In this document: piece by piece, positions 50,201-59,659 of the stretch
Numbering within the stretch: position 1 is the stretch's first letter
Layout: the number at the start of each line of letters is the position of its first letter
Assembly: GCF_900199215.1 (NCBI RefSeq)
Contig: NZ_FZQA01000002.1
Span: 447,501 to 511,500, forward strand
DNA from: Amphiplicatus metriothermophilus
GTDB lineage: Bacteria > Pseudomonadota > Alphaproteobacteria > Caulobacterales > Parvularculaceae
Direction of reading: 5' to 3'
DNA length: 64,000 nucleotides
Made by a program: the position numbers and the translations under genes
Notes under the pieces: generated by a model
The model's input: only the letters and a program-made list of their open reading frames with translations
What the model was told of the DNA's origin: nothing
Databases searched by the model: none

Positions 50201-53200
50201 TCACTCGGCGGGCTCGCGCAACGCCCGCGAGGCGACCATGCCGGCGATGAGCGCGCGCAGCGCCGCCGGACGCGCCGGCTTGGCCAGAAAGCGACAGCCC
50301 GCCGCCTCCGCGCGCCGTTTCACCATGTCCGTGCTGTCCGCGGAAATGACGATGCAGGGCGCATCCTCGCCGAAGCGCGCGCGCAGCAGCGCCAGCGCGT
50401 CGAAACCGGTCTCCTCCCCGTCGAGATGATAGTCGATGAGAAGAATATCGGGCGGTCTGCCGAGCCGATCGGCCGCAACGATCCCCTCCGCGCCCGAACG
50501 CGCGGCCGCGACCTCGCAACCCCAGCCCGACAGAAGCTGGCGCATTCCTTCGAGGATGGCGGAGTCATTGTCGACGCACAGCGCGGCGAGGCCGGCGAGC
50601 GGGCCGGCTGCTGCGCCGGCCGGCCGGGGCGCGGCCTGCGCCTTCTCCCGCCCGCAGAGCGGGACAGTCACGGAAAACACCGAGCCCCTGCCCGGCGCGG
50701 AGCGCACTCCGACGGGATGATCGAGCAGCCGCGCGATGCGGTCGACGATGGCGAGGCCGATGCCCAGCCCCCGCTCGCCGCCCCCCGCCGCCGAGGGGAT
50801 GCGGCGGAACTCCTGAAAGATCTCGTTGAGGTGCTCGGCCGCGATGCCCGGTCCGGTGTCCCACACCTCGATGCGAACGCGATCGCCGGCGCGGCGCACG
50901 CCGATCGCCACCCGCCCTCTCGCCGTGTAGCGAATCGCATTGGCGAGCAGGTTCTGCACGATGCGGCGCAGATAACGCGGATCGCTCCGTACCAGGAGCG
51001 ATGTGTCATGGGCGCGCAGCGCGAGCCCCTTTTTCTGGGCCACCGGCGCGAATTCGGCCGCTAGATCGCGCAGCAGCCGACCGAGCGAGACTGTCTGAAC
51101 CGCGGGCTCGAGCCCGCCCGCGTCGAGCCGCGACAGGTCGAGCACCTCGCTCAACAGGTCCTGCACGGCGTTGAGCGCGCTGTCGAGATTGGCGATCGTC
51201 GGGTCGAGCGCGCGGTCGCGGTTCTGCTGGGCCAGCGCGCCGGCGAACAGCCGCGCGGCGTTGAGCGGCTGCAGGACATCGTGGCTGACGGCGGCGAAGA
51301 ACTTGGTCTTCGAGCGATTGGCGCGTTCGGCCTCGGCCTTGGCCTGGACGAGCGCCTCGTTGAGGCGGGTGAGCGCTTCAGTGCGCTCGGCGACGCGGCG
51401 CTCCAGCGTTTCGTTGAGGTCGCGCAGCGCGTTCTCCGCCGACACGAAATCCGTCACGTCCGTGTAGCTGGTCACGAATCCGCCGCCCGGCATGGGGTTG
51501 CCGCGAATCTCGATCACGGTCCCGTCGCGGCGGGCGCGCTGGAAGGAGTACGGCGTCGCGGCCCGCAGATGCCGCAGCCGTTTTTCAATCTCCCCATCCG
51601 GATCGGTCTCGCCGAACTCGCCGCGCGCGGCGTTATAGGCGAGCAGGTCGCGCACATGCCGGCCTTCGTAGAGAAAGTCTTCCGGATAGCTGAACAGCCT
51701 CTCATAGGCCGAGTTCCAGGCGACCAGGCGCAGATTCTTGTCTACCACCGAAATGCCGACGCTGAGATTGTCCAGCGAGGCCTGCAGAAGGTCGCGGTTG
51801 AAGCGGAAAACCCGCGCGGTCTCGTTGGCGATCGTGACGACGTCGCGCACATCCATCGCCCGACCGCCCGCCGCGGTCTGGAGCACCACTCGCGCCGAGG
51901 CCGCGCCGATCGCGCCGGCGAGCAGGCGCTCCGCGAACTGATAGGTTTCATGATCGGCGGGTGCGTCGGGCGCAGGCGTCTTCTCGGCGGCGCGAAAATA
52001 GCGCTCGAAGGCTTCCGCCGCGGCGGCATGACCGATGAATCGCCCGACGGCGGCGATCAGCCGGCCGTTGCTGACCGCAGGCGGCGACGGCGCGCCGGCG
52101 TAATCGCTCTCGAGGCTGACGAAAGCTCCGGCGATGCGGGCCAGCGCCGCGTCCTGACGCGCCGAGAGCGAGCCTGCGACATAGGCCGTCGCATTGAACA
52201 GGAGCGACCAGAACAGCCCGTGCGCGATGGGATCCCATCCCTCGAGGCCGAAGAGCGCCGTAGGCCTCAGCCACCCGATTCCCCACGGGCCGTCGACGAC
52301 AAGGCGGGGATCGCCTGCGCCCGCCGCGACGAGCGTCGGCGCGAGCAGCGTATAGGCCCAGACGGCGGCGCCGAAAACGAGCCCAGCCGCCGCGCCGCGC
52401 GGATGCCCGCCCTTCCAGTAGAGCCCCCCGATGATCGCCGGCGCGAACTGCGCGGCGAGCGCCATCGACATGAGGCCGATGGATGCGAGCTGATCGGCCC
52501 CGCCGAGAAAACGGTAATAGCCGTAAGCGAGCGCGAGGAGAAAAACGATCGACAGGCGACGGATCGTCAGCACGCGCGCGGAAAGATCCGCCCCGCTGCC
52601 GGTCAGGGTCTTGCTGCGAATGGCGAAGGGCGTGACGAGGTCGTTGCCGACCATCACCCCGAGCGCGACGGTCGCGACGATCACCATGCTCGTCGCCGCC
52701 GACAGCCCGCCGAGATAGGCGAAGACGGCGAGACCGTATTCGCCGGCCGAGAGCGGCAGGACCAGCAGATGATAACCCGAAGCCGCAGCCTCCCCGCCCG
52801 CAAGCAGGGCCGCAGCCGCGATCGGCCAGACGAACGCGCCCATTGCAATGAGATAGAGCACGTACCATTTCTGCGCGGCGCGCAAGTCCTCCGTAGACGT
52901 GTTTTCAACTACAAGCACGTGAAAGAGCCGCGGAAGGCAGATGATGCTGGTCACGCCGAGCACGATGGAGGCGAGAAAGGCGTGCCGGCCCGTCGGGCTT
53001 GCGCTTTCGAATACGCCTTCTTCCACCGCCTTGCGGACGAGATCGCCGACGCCGTCATGCAGGCTGAACAGCGCGAACGCGCCGACCGCCGCGAAGGCGG
53101 CGAGCTTGAAGACCGCCTCGAAGGCGATGGCGAGCATCAGGCCGCGATTGTGCTCCGTCGACAGCGAGCGCCGCGCGCCGAAGAGAATCGAAAAGAGCGC

Positions 53201-53707
53201 CAGAACGCCCGCCACGATCAGCGCCGTATCAGGAAGGCCGGGGCTTCCTTCCGCCGCGCCCGACAGAAGATTGAGGCTTTCCGTCACCGCCTTGAGCTGC
53301 AGCGCGATATAAGGCGTCACGCAGATGACCGCGAGAAAGGTCGCGAGAAAGGCGAGCCGGCGCGACTTGCCGTACCGGGCGGAGATGAAGTCGGCGACCG
53401 AAACGATGTTCTGGCGTTTCGAGACGACGATCAGCTTGTGCAGGAAGCCCAGAAGAAAAATGAACAGAATGATCGTGCCCACATAAGTGGGCGGAAAAAT
53501 CCAGCCCGTGGCGGCGGTCTGTTGCGTCGTGCCGTAGAGCGACCATGAAGTGCAGTAGACCGTCAGCGCGAGGCTGTAGACGATGGGCTGGCGCAGCGGC
53601 GCGCCCAGCCGATCCGCGCGCTTGTCCCCGTAATAGGCGATCAGGAACAACAGCCACAGATAGGCGACGGAAAGCCCGATCAGCATCCAGCTGCCGGTCA
53701 ACGCCAT
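50201..53707 (-). CDS. Sodium/solute symporter-sensor histidine kinase-receiver hybrid, CrbS/MxtR-like
   Basis: 1168 aa. Residues ~1-530 form an SLC5-type transporter domain with about 13 helices (LTVYCTSWSLYGTTQQTAATGW, QNIVSVADFISARYGKSRRLAFLATF). A linker and a PAS domain follow (~645-760, LDNLSVGISVVDKNLRLVAWNSAYERLF), then a coiled coil, HisKA with phospho-acceptor His809 in SHDVLQPLNAARLF, HATPase (NLLANAIRYTARG, GLGIGLAIVDRI) and a C-terminal receiver with Asp1092 in ILLIDYHLD. It likely senses or transports a small carboxylate and signals to the LuxR-type regulator encoded convergently. The gene follows the 3HB-oligomer hydrolase by 30 bases, so sensor and catabolic genes are one unit. 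Confidence 0.92.
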   Translation of the reverse strand: MALTGSWMLIGLSVAYLWLLFLIAYYGDKRADRLGAPLRQPIVYSLALTVYCTSWSLYGTTQQTAATGWIFPPTYVGTIILFIFLLGFLHKLIVVSKRQNIVSVADFISARYGKSRRLAFLATFLAVICVTPYIALQLKAVTESLNLLSGAAEGSPGLPDTALIVAGVLALFSILFGARRSLSTEHNRGLMLAIAFEAVFKLAAFAAVGAFALFSLHDGVGDLVRKAVEEGVFESASPTGRHAFLASIVLGVTSIICLPRLFHVLVVENTSTEDLRAAQKWYVLYLIAMGAFVWPIAAAALLAGGEAAASGYHLLVLPLSAGEYGLAVFAYLGGLSAATSMVIVATVALGVMVGNDLVTPFAIRSKTLTGSGADLSARVLTIRRLSIVFLLALAYGYYRFLGGADQLASIGLMSMALAAQFAPAIIGGLYWKGGHPRGAAAGLVFGAAVWAYTLLAPTLVAAGAGDPRLVVDGPWGIGWLRPTALFGLEGWDPIAHGLFWSLLFNATAYVAGSLSARQDAALARIAGAFVSLESDYAGAPSPPAVSNGRLIAAVGRFIGHAAAAEAFERYFRAAEKTPAPDAPADHETYQFAERLLAGAIGAASARVVLQTAAGGRAMDVRDVVTIANETARVFRFNRDLLQASLDNLSVGISVVDKNLRLVAWNSAYERLFSYPEDFLYEGRHVRDLLAYNAARGEFGETDPDGEIEKRLRHLRAATPYSFQRARRDGTVIEIRGNPMPGGGFVTSYTDVTDFVSAENALRDLNETLERRVAERTEALTRLNEALVQAKAEAERANRSKTKFFAAVSHDVLQPLNAARLFAGALAQQNRDRALDPTIANLDSALNAVQDLLSEVLDLSRLDAGGLEPAVQTVSLGRLLRDLAAEFAPVAQKKGLALRAHDTSLLVRSDPRYLRRIVQNLLANAIRYTARGRVAIGVRRAGDRVRIEVWDTGPGIAAEHLNEIFQEFRRIPSAAGGGERGLGIGLAIVDRIARLLDHPVGVRSAPGRGSVFSVTVPLCGREKAQAAPRPAGAAAGPLAGLAALCVDNDSAILEGMRQLLSGWGCEVAAARSGAEGIVAADRLGRPPDILLIDYHLDGEETGFDALALLRARFGEDAPCIVISADSTDMVKRRAEAAGCRFLAKPARPAALRALIAGMVASRALREPAE

Positions 53708-53737
53708 AACGACTCTTTCGGCGCGGATGCGCCGGCC

Positions 53738-55675
53738 CTATCGGGGAACGGCGATCGCGCCCTCCTCTTTTTCTATCGCGTCGCCGTCGGGCTCCGCCCG
53801 AATGGCGCCGAGATGCTCTGCGCCGAGCGGCCCCGGCCCGCGCGAAGTCTGGCGCACGACCTGGCTGGGCGGCAGCTTCGCGCCGGCGCGCAGGTGATCG
53901 AGCATCAGATCGACGCTTTTCTCGAGATAATACTGCATCGGCGCGAAGCGCGCCGCCATCTCCGGCGCCGTCAGGAAGGCGTCGAAATGCTGGCCGCGCT
54001 CGATCTCGTAATAGCGCAGCGCCGCATTGCTGCGCGCGGCGGCGACATAGGCCCGCGAGGCGTGATCGACCGGGATGAGCGCGTCCGCGCGTCCGTGGAG
54101 GATGATGGTCGGGACGGCGCGCAGATCGGCCGTGTTGAGGACTTCGTTCACGCCCTCCCGCACCCGGCTTTCGGACTCCGTCCATAACCGGCGAAAGCAC
54201 ATCGCCGCATCGAAAGCCGCGGCCGGACCGTCCCTGTAGAGAATTTCAACCCCGGCGCCGGGGGGAACGCCGCCGCTCCGGGCGGCGAGCGCCTGCTTTT
54301 CCTCCTGCGTCGGCGCGCGCTGCGTCCCGTCAGCGTCGGCGAAAGCGTAATAGGCGCCGCACAGGGCGTCGCCGGCGCCGTAGCGGCCATAGGCGTTGGC
54401 GTAGGCGACCGTCACCGCCGGCCAGATCCTGACGGCCACGGAATAATGAAAGAGCGGGTCCGTGTCCGGCGCGAAGCCGTAGGCGCGCAGGGCCGCCAGC
54501 GCGCGCTCGGCTTGGCGCTCGACCGTCGCGCCCTCGACGAGGCCGGCCTCGGCCAGCTTCGCGCACCAGCCGGCGAAAGCAGGCGCCGCCGAAGCGGAGA
54601 ACGTCGCGCCCGGCTCGTCCGCGAGCGACGGCGCAAGCGCCGCGCAGGGCGCGAGCAGATTGGCGAAAGAAGCGTAGTCGTAAAGCGGCCGGCCCGCGCC
54701 TTCGATCTCGGCGCCGTCGACGACGACCCGGCCCGGCGATGCGGGGGCGACACTCGGCTCGGAGACGACCACGCCGTCGAGAAGGCCCGTCTCGTCGGCC
54801 TCGGCCGCCATCAGCGCCGCGCGCCCGCCGTTGGAAATGCTGACGGCGAGGACGCGCGTATTCTCGCGCGTCATCTTCCTGTCGGCGAAATGGCGGTCGA
54901 GAACGGCGAGGCCGTATTCGGCGGCCGCCAGCGTCGCGCGCCCCCAGAAGCGCTCGACATTCTCGCCCGAATGGGCGTGCTTGACCGCGATCGCCCCGGA
55001 TCCGAGCGCCGCGGCGGCTTCCCGCCTTTCCGACTCGTCGAGCGCATAGAGCATTTCGGCCGGGTCGTCCGTAAGCGCCAGATCGACGTCATAGCCCTCG
55101 CCGGTCTCAAGATGGACGTAGCCTGTTCCCGTCGTCTTGTCGGTCAGCGCGACGGCGCAGCCGCGCGCCAACCCGATCGCCCCGCCCGTGCCGATCGCGC
55201 CGTAAAGCCCGCGCGAGCCAGAAGACGGGGCGACGATGAGACACGGATCATCCGCATCGAAATCATCCGGAATCAGCACCGCGACCGCGAAAGAGGTCTT
55301 CATGCCGTCGACGCGCAGGAGCGCGCGATATTCCGTCCCGGCGACCTTGAGCCTGTCCTTCGCCGGCCCGTAAAGGCGGGTGAAGCCGCCCGCTTCGGTC
55401 ACGTCGATGATGGCGCGGAAGTTGTAGTGGATCGCCTTCGAGCGCAGGGAAGCGTCCGCCGGCGGCGCGGCCGCGTTCAGTCCTTCAAGACCCAGCCCGC
55501 CGGTGAGTAGATCGTCCGCGACGCCGTCGAAATAGGCGGGCGGGCGCTCCAGCGCGACCGAGCCCAAGGATAGCGCCGGCGCGGTCGCCATCTCAGGCGC
55601 CTCGCCGGCGCAGGCCGCCATGAGCGACGCGCCCAATGCGCCGAACACCTCCCGCATCAGTCGATGGTTCCGCAT
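53738..55675 (-). CDS. 3-hydroxybutyrate oligomer hydrolase family lipoprotein
   Basis: 645 aa. The N-terminus has a lipobox, SLMAAC (Cys22), so envelope anchoring is expected. Family features of D-(-)-3-hydroxybutyrate oligomer hydrolase are seen: SKAIHYNFRAIIDVTEAGGF, LIVAPSSGSRGLYGAIGTGGAIGLARGCAVALTDKTTGTG, the nucleophile Ser281 in AVSISNGGRAAL, and a late IILHGRADALIPVDHASRAYVAAA followed by HFDAF. It cleaves linear 3HB oligomers, the products of polyhydroxybutyrate depolymerases, to monomers. It lies 12 bases behind the GntP permease gene, which could import the product. No PHB depolymerase is in the window. Confidence 0.87.
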   Translation of the reverse strand: MRNHRLMREVFGALGASLMAACAGEAPEMATAPALSLGSVALERPPAYFDGVADDLLTGGLGLEGLNAAAPPADASLRSKAIHYNFRAIIDVTEAGGFTRLYGPAKDRLKVAGTEYRALLRVDGMKTSFAVAVLIPDDFDADDPCLIVAPSSGSRGLYGAIGTGGAIGLARGCAVALTDKTTGTGYVHLETGEGYDVDLALTDDPAEMLYALDESERREAAAALGSGAIAVKHAHSGENVERFWGRATLAAAEYGLAVLDRHFADRKMTRENTRVLAVSISNGGRAALMAAEADETGLLDGVVVSEPSVAPASPGRVVVDGAEIEGAGRPLYDYASFANLLAPCAALAPSLADEPGATFSASAAPAFAGWCAKLAEAGLVEGATVERQAERALAALRAYGFAPDTDPLFHYSVAVRIWPAVTVAYANAYGRYGAGDALCGAYYAFADADGTQRAPTQEEKQALAARSGGVPPGAGVEILYRDGPAAAFDAAMCFRRLWTESESRVREGVNEVLNTADLRAVPTIILHGRADALIPVDHASRAYVAAARSNAALRYYEIERGQHFDAFLTAPEMAARFAPMQYYLEKSVDLMLDHLRAGAKLPPSQVVRQTSRGPGPLGAEHLGAIRAEPDGDAIEKEEGAIAVPR

Positions 55676-55687
55676 GTCCCTTCATCC

Positions 55688-57046
55688 CTAGAAGATTATG
55701 AATATCGCAATCGCCATGACCAGCCCGATAAGGGGCGTGATCACCGTCAGCGCCCAGACCGCGCCATAGGCCGCCTTGTGCGTCTCGCCGCAGATCGCCC
55801 GGATCGTCGTCACCACATAACCGTTATGCGGCAGCGAATCGAGCGCGCCCGAAGAGATCGCGACGACGCGATGGAGCTCGTTCGGATTGACTCCGGCGTC
55901 GAGATAATGCGGCGCGATGAGCGGCAGCGCGATGGTCTGCCCGCCCGAAGCCGAGCCCGTGAGCCCGGCGATCACCGTCACCGCGATCGCCGCGCCGATC
56001 AGCGGATCGCCCGGCAGGCTCTGCACGAAGACAAGCGCCTCCTGAAACGCGGGCGAGAGCTTGGCGATGGCGCCGAAGCCGACGACGGCGCAGGTGTTGG
56101 TGATCGCCACGACCGCGCCCGTCGCGCCGGTCGAGAACGCCGCAGGAATCTGTGCGAATTGCTTCAGGCCGATCAGCGCCGCGACGAAGGCGCCGGCGCC
56201 AAGCGCGCCGATGAGCGCGTATTTGCCGAGCGAGGCTTCCGGCATCGCGAACCCCAGAAAGTCCGGCGCGTATTCCGGATACTGAAGCAGGAGAAAGACG
56301 CCGAGCACCGCGACGAGCGGCGCGAGACTCACCAGCGGATTGGGCAGATCGCGCACGTCGCGCGGCGGGCGGTCGTTCGCCCGCGGCTCGAAGCGCTCGC
56401 CCTTCGCCGTCGCGCGGCGGATCATTCGCGACAGCCAGACGAAGCCGAACGCCGCCATGAAGATCGCGACGACGAGGCTCGTCTCCCAGGCGGCGTAGGC
56501 GGTGGTTCCCAGATATTGCATGGGAATGAGATTTTGAATCTCCGGGGAGCCGGCCGAGGTCATGGTGAAGGTCACCGAGCCGAAAGCGAGCGCGCCGGGA
56601 ATGAACCGCCGCGGCAGATCGGCCTCGCGAAACAGGCTCACCGCCATGGGGTATACGGAAAAAGCCACGATGAAGACGCTCACGCCGCCATAGGTCAGCA
56701 CCGCGCAGGCCGCCACCACAGCCGCCGCCGCGCGCCGGATTCCGAACGTCTTGACCACCCAGCGCGCCACGCTGTCGGCGGCGCCGGATACGGCCATCAC
56801 CTCGCCGAAGATCGCGCCGAGCAGGAACATGAAGAACCAGTCGGCGAAAAAGCCGGTGAAGCCGGCCATGTAGGACGTGACGAAATCCGGCGCGCCCTCG
56901 CCCGCCAGCGGCGGCATCCAGGCGACCCCGCTGGTGGCCGCCACGATCGCGGCGCATAAAGGCGCGGCGATGAGGATGTTGACCCCCCGGATGGTCAGAA
57001 AAATGAGAAGGGCGAGCCCCCCGACAAGACCGATCGCGCTAATCAT
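55688..57046 (-). CDS. GntP family permease (probable 3-hydroxybutyrate/short-chain hydroxyacid uptake)
   Basis: 452 aa with 12-13 transmembrane segments and GntP family blocks: FFMFLLGAIFGEVMAVSGAADSVARWVVKTFG, LTYGGVSVFIVAFSVYPMAVSLFREADLP, MTSAGSPEIQNLIPMQYLGTTAYAAW, ITGSASGGQTIALPLIAPHYL-like segment, SSGALDSLPHNGYVVTTI. GntP proteins carry gluconate and other hydroxyacids; the PHNGYVV ending resembles members assigned to 3-hydroxybutyrate. The downstream hydrolase makes that the best guess. First gene of a three-gene unit, divergent from a TonB receptor over 204 bp. Confidence 0.88.
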   Translation of the reverse strand: MISAIGLVGGLALLIFLTIRGVNILIAAPLCAAIVAATSGVAWMPPLAGEGAPDFVTSYMAGFTGFFADWFFMFLLGAIFGEVMAVSGAADSVARWVVKTFGIRRAAAAVVAACAVLTYGGVSVFIVAFSVYPMAVSLFREADLPRRFIPGALAFGSVTFTMTSAGSPEIQNLIPMQYLGTTAYAAWETSLVVAIFMAAFGFVWLSRMIRRATAKGERFEPRANDRPPRDVRDLPNPLVSLAPLVAVLGVFLLLQYPEYAPDFLGFAMPEASLGKYALIGALGAGAFVAALIGLKQFAQIPAAFSTGATGAVVAITNTCAVVGFGAIAKLSPAFQEALVFVQSLPGDPLIGAAIAVTVIAGLTGSASGGQTIALPLIAPHYLDAGVNPNELHRVVAISSGALDSLPHNGYVVTTIRAICGETHKAAYGAVWALTVITPLIGLVMAIAIFIIF

Positions 57047-57134
57047 CCCGTCCCTTTCGAAGGCCCCTTCTGACGCCAGGGCTCTTTTTCCGCCGCGACG
57101 GGCTCAATACTGGGCCGATCGCCTCTCGCCGCAA

Positions 57135-57152
57135 CTAAGACCAAGGTCCTAG
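57135..57152. promoter_or_regulatory. 18-bp inverted repeat between the GntP operon and the TonB receptor
   Basis: CTAAGACCAAGGTCCTAG is a palindrome with one mismatched pair (arms CTAAGACC and GGTCCTAG). It lies roughly midway, 89 bp from the GntP start and 99 bp from the TonB receptor start. A second inverted pair, CTAGCA (57149-57154) and TGCTAG (57173-57178), overlaps its edge. It is a candidate site for the CrbR/ErdR-like regulator. Confidence 0.5.
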
Positions 57153-57250
57153 CATGGCTCGACGGCGAGCGGTGCTAGCGTGTTCGTGAAGAGGGGCGTT
57201 CCGCCGAGGGCGAGACCCCTTGCGCATGTGCAACTGGAGGGGAAACGACC

Positions 57251-59626
57251 ATGTCATCTGCAAGATCCGTCATCCGCAGCCTGCTGCTGTCGGCGTCCTC
57301 GCTAAGCGCGGCGGCGATCGCGTTGCCGGCCGCGCCGGCGTTCGCGCAGAACGAAGACGCCGCAAGGGGCGATGAAATCATCGTCTCCGCCCGCCGGCGC
57401 GACGAATCGCTGAAGGACGTGCCGCTCGCCGTCACAGCCGTCAGCGGCGAGCAGCTCGAGCAGGTCGGAGCGCAGGACATCACCTATCTGACCCAGTCGA
57501 TCCCCAACACGACCCTCAAGGTCTCGCGCGGCACCAACTCGACCCTGACCGCGTTCATCCGCGGCGTCGGCCAGCAGGATCCGGTCGCCGGCTTCGAGGC
57601 GGGCGTCGGCATCTATGTCGACGACGTCTATCTCAACAGGCCGCAAAGCGCCGTGCTCGACATTTACGACGTGGAGCGCGTCGAGGTGCTGCGCGGCCCG
57701 CAAGGCACGCTTTACGGGCGCAACACGATCGGCGGCGCGCTGAAATATGTGACGCGCCGGCTCGGCGACGAGCCTTTGTTCAAGCTGCGCGCGTCAGGCG
57801 GCACGTTCGGACAGTTCGACATCATCGGCACGGTCGAGCTGCCGATCACCCAGACCTTCGCCGTTGGCGGCTCGGTCGCCTATCTCTCCCGCAACGGCTA
57901 TGGAGAAAATCTGACCACCGGCAAGGAGAACTACGACAAGGACATCCTCGCCTTCCGCGCCAGCGCCGAATATGAGAACGGCCCGGTCTCTATCCGCCTC
58001 AGCGGCGACTATCTCGACGACGATTCCAATCCAAAAGGCGGCCACCGGCTCATCCCCGGCCTTCTGACCGGCGCGCCGGTGCTCGACGACGTTTTCGATT
58101 CCCGCGGCGGCATCGAAGGCGAGAACGAAGCCGAAGCCTACGGCCTCGCGGCGCATGTCGAGATCGAGCTCAACGACCAGTGGACGCTCAAGAACATCGC
58201 CGCCTGGCGCAAGGACGACAATGTCCAGCAGATCGACTTCGACGCCCTGCCGGCGGCAGATGTCGATGTGCCCGTCATCTATGAGAACGAGCAGTTCACC
58301 GAGGAGCTTCAGCTTCTTTATGAGGGCGACGCGGTGAGCGGTGTCGCGGGCTTTTACTATATCGACGCCAACGCCTTCGACCATTTCGACGTCGTTCTCG
58401 ACGTCGTCGGCACGGCGATCTTGCTGCCCGGCCTCAACGCCAACACCCAGGGCGATATCGACACCAAGTCATGGTCCTTCTTCGCGGATCTGACCTTCGA
58501 CCTCGAACAGGCGATCGGTCTGCCCGGCGTCGAGCTTGCGGTGGGCGGGCGCTACACCAGCGACAAGCGCTCCGCGCGGGTGCTGCGCCGGACCTTCATC
58601 GGCGGCAACACCGAAGAATTCGGCGGCAGTCCGACCCTCATCGCCACCACGTCTGACTTCGACGGATCGGAGAAGTTCACCGACTTCAGCCCGCGCGTGT
58701 CGCTCGCATGGAGCCCGAACAACGATCACAACTTCTATGTGTCTTACTCGCAGGGCTTCAAGGGCGGCAGCTTCGACCCGCGCGGCCAGACCTCGCAGGT
58801 CTTCGCCAACAATCTCGACGTGGACGGCGACGGCGACGTCGATGACGACGACGTGTTCGAGTTCATGCTGTTCGAGCCCGAAACCGTCGATTCCTACGAG
58901 ATCGGCTGGAAGGCGGCTCTGTGGGGCGGGCGCGCGACCTCGAACCTCGCCGTGTTCTACGCCGATTACACAGACGTTCAGATCCCCGGCTCGCAGGGCG
59001 GGACCGATCCGACGACGGGCGCGCCGACCTTCCTGGGCGTGACCACCAACGCCGGCGGCGCGGAGTTCTTTGGCGTCGAATGGGAGGGGACGGCCCTTCT
59101 CGGCCAGGACATCTTCGGCGCGGGCGACTCCTTCTCCGTCGCCTGGGGCGGGGGCTGGATCGACGCCGAATACACCGAGTTCGTCACCGGCACGCCGCCG
59201 ACGGACATTTCCGACCTGCGCGTCATTCAGAACACGCCGGAATTTTCAGGCGCGCTGACCACGACCTACACGCATCCGCTCGGCCTGATGGGCCGCGGCG
59301 GCGAGATCGCTTTCATCACCCAGACGTCCTACAAGTCGCGCACGCATCAGTTCGAAGTGCCCAACGCCTTCCTCGATCAGGGCGGCTACGGCCTCGTGGA
59401 TGCGAGCCTCGTGTGGACGTCCGACGACGGAAAGCTGCAGATCGGCGTGCACGGCAAGAACCTGCTCGACCGCGAATATCGCATCGCGGGCTATAACTTT
59501 CTGGCCCAGAACCTCGACGGGAGCTTCGTGACTCCCTTGACGCCGACGCTCGGTCTCGAAGGCGTTCAAACCGCCTTCTACGGGCCGCCGCGCACGGTGA
59601 CCGGCACGATCCAGGTGCAGTTCTGA
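57251..59626 (+). CDS. TonB-dependent outer-membrane receptor
   Basis: 791 aa. Signal peptide ends near residue 34 (ALPAAPAFAQNED). TonB-box/plug start DEIIVSARRRDESLKDVPLAVTAVSGEQLEQVGAQDI, plug with GVGIYVDDVYLNRPQSAVLDIYDVERVEVLRGPQGTLYGRNTIGGALKY, and a barrel ending TGTIQVQF. The barrel includes an acidic loop, DVDGDGDVDDDDVFE (about residue 520), that could bind calcium. Plug wording is of the family used for siderophores, lignin-derived aromatics or oligosaccharides. It is divergent from the GntP/3HB-hydrolase genes, so cargo might be 3HB oligomers or another polymer fragment. A strong terminator follows. Confidence 0.93.
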   Translation: MSSARSVIRSLLLSASSLSAAAIALPAAPAFAQNEDAARGDEIIVSARRRDESLKDVPLAVTAVSGEQLEQVGAQDITYLTQSIPNTTLKVSRGTNSTLTAFIRGVGQQDPVAGFEAGVGIYVDDVYLNRPQSAVLDIYDVERVEVLRGPQGTLYGRNTIGGALKYVTRRLGDEPLFKLRASGGTFGQFDIIGTVELPITQTFAVGGSVAYLSRNGYGENLTTGKENYDKDILAFRASAEYENGPVSIRLSGDYLDDDSNPKGGHRLIPGLLTGAPVLDDVFDSRGGIEGENEAEAYGLAAHVEIELNDQWTLKNIAAWRKDDNVQQIDFDALPAADVDVPVIYENEQFTEELQLLYEGDAVSGVAGFYYIDANAFDHFDVVLDVVGTAILLPGLNANTQGDIDTKSWSFFADLTFDLEQAIGLPGVELAVGGRYTSDKRSARVLRRTFIGGNTEEFGGSPTLIATTSDFDGSEKFTDFSPRVSLAWSPNNDHNFYVSYSQGFKGGSFDPRGQTSQVFANNLDVDGDGDVDDDDVFEFMLFEPETVDSYEIGWKAALWGGRATSNLAVFYADYTDVQIPGSQGGTDPTTGAPTFLGVTTNAGGAEFFGVEWEGTALLGQDIFGAGDSFSVAWGGGWIDAEYTEFVTGTPPTDISDLRVIQNTPEFSGALTTTYTHPLGLMGRGGEIAFITQTSYKSRTHQFEVPNAFLDQGGYGLVDASLVWTSDDGKLQIGVHGKNLLDREYRIAGYNFLAQNLDGSFVTPLTPTLGLEGVQTAFYGPPRTVTGTIQVQF

Positions 59627-59659
59627 TTTTCAAAAGAGCCTGTTTCTCCCTCAGGCTTC

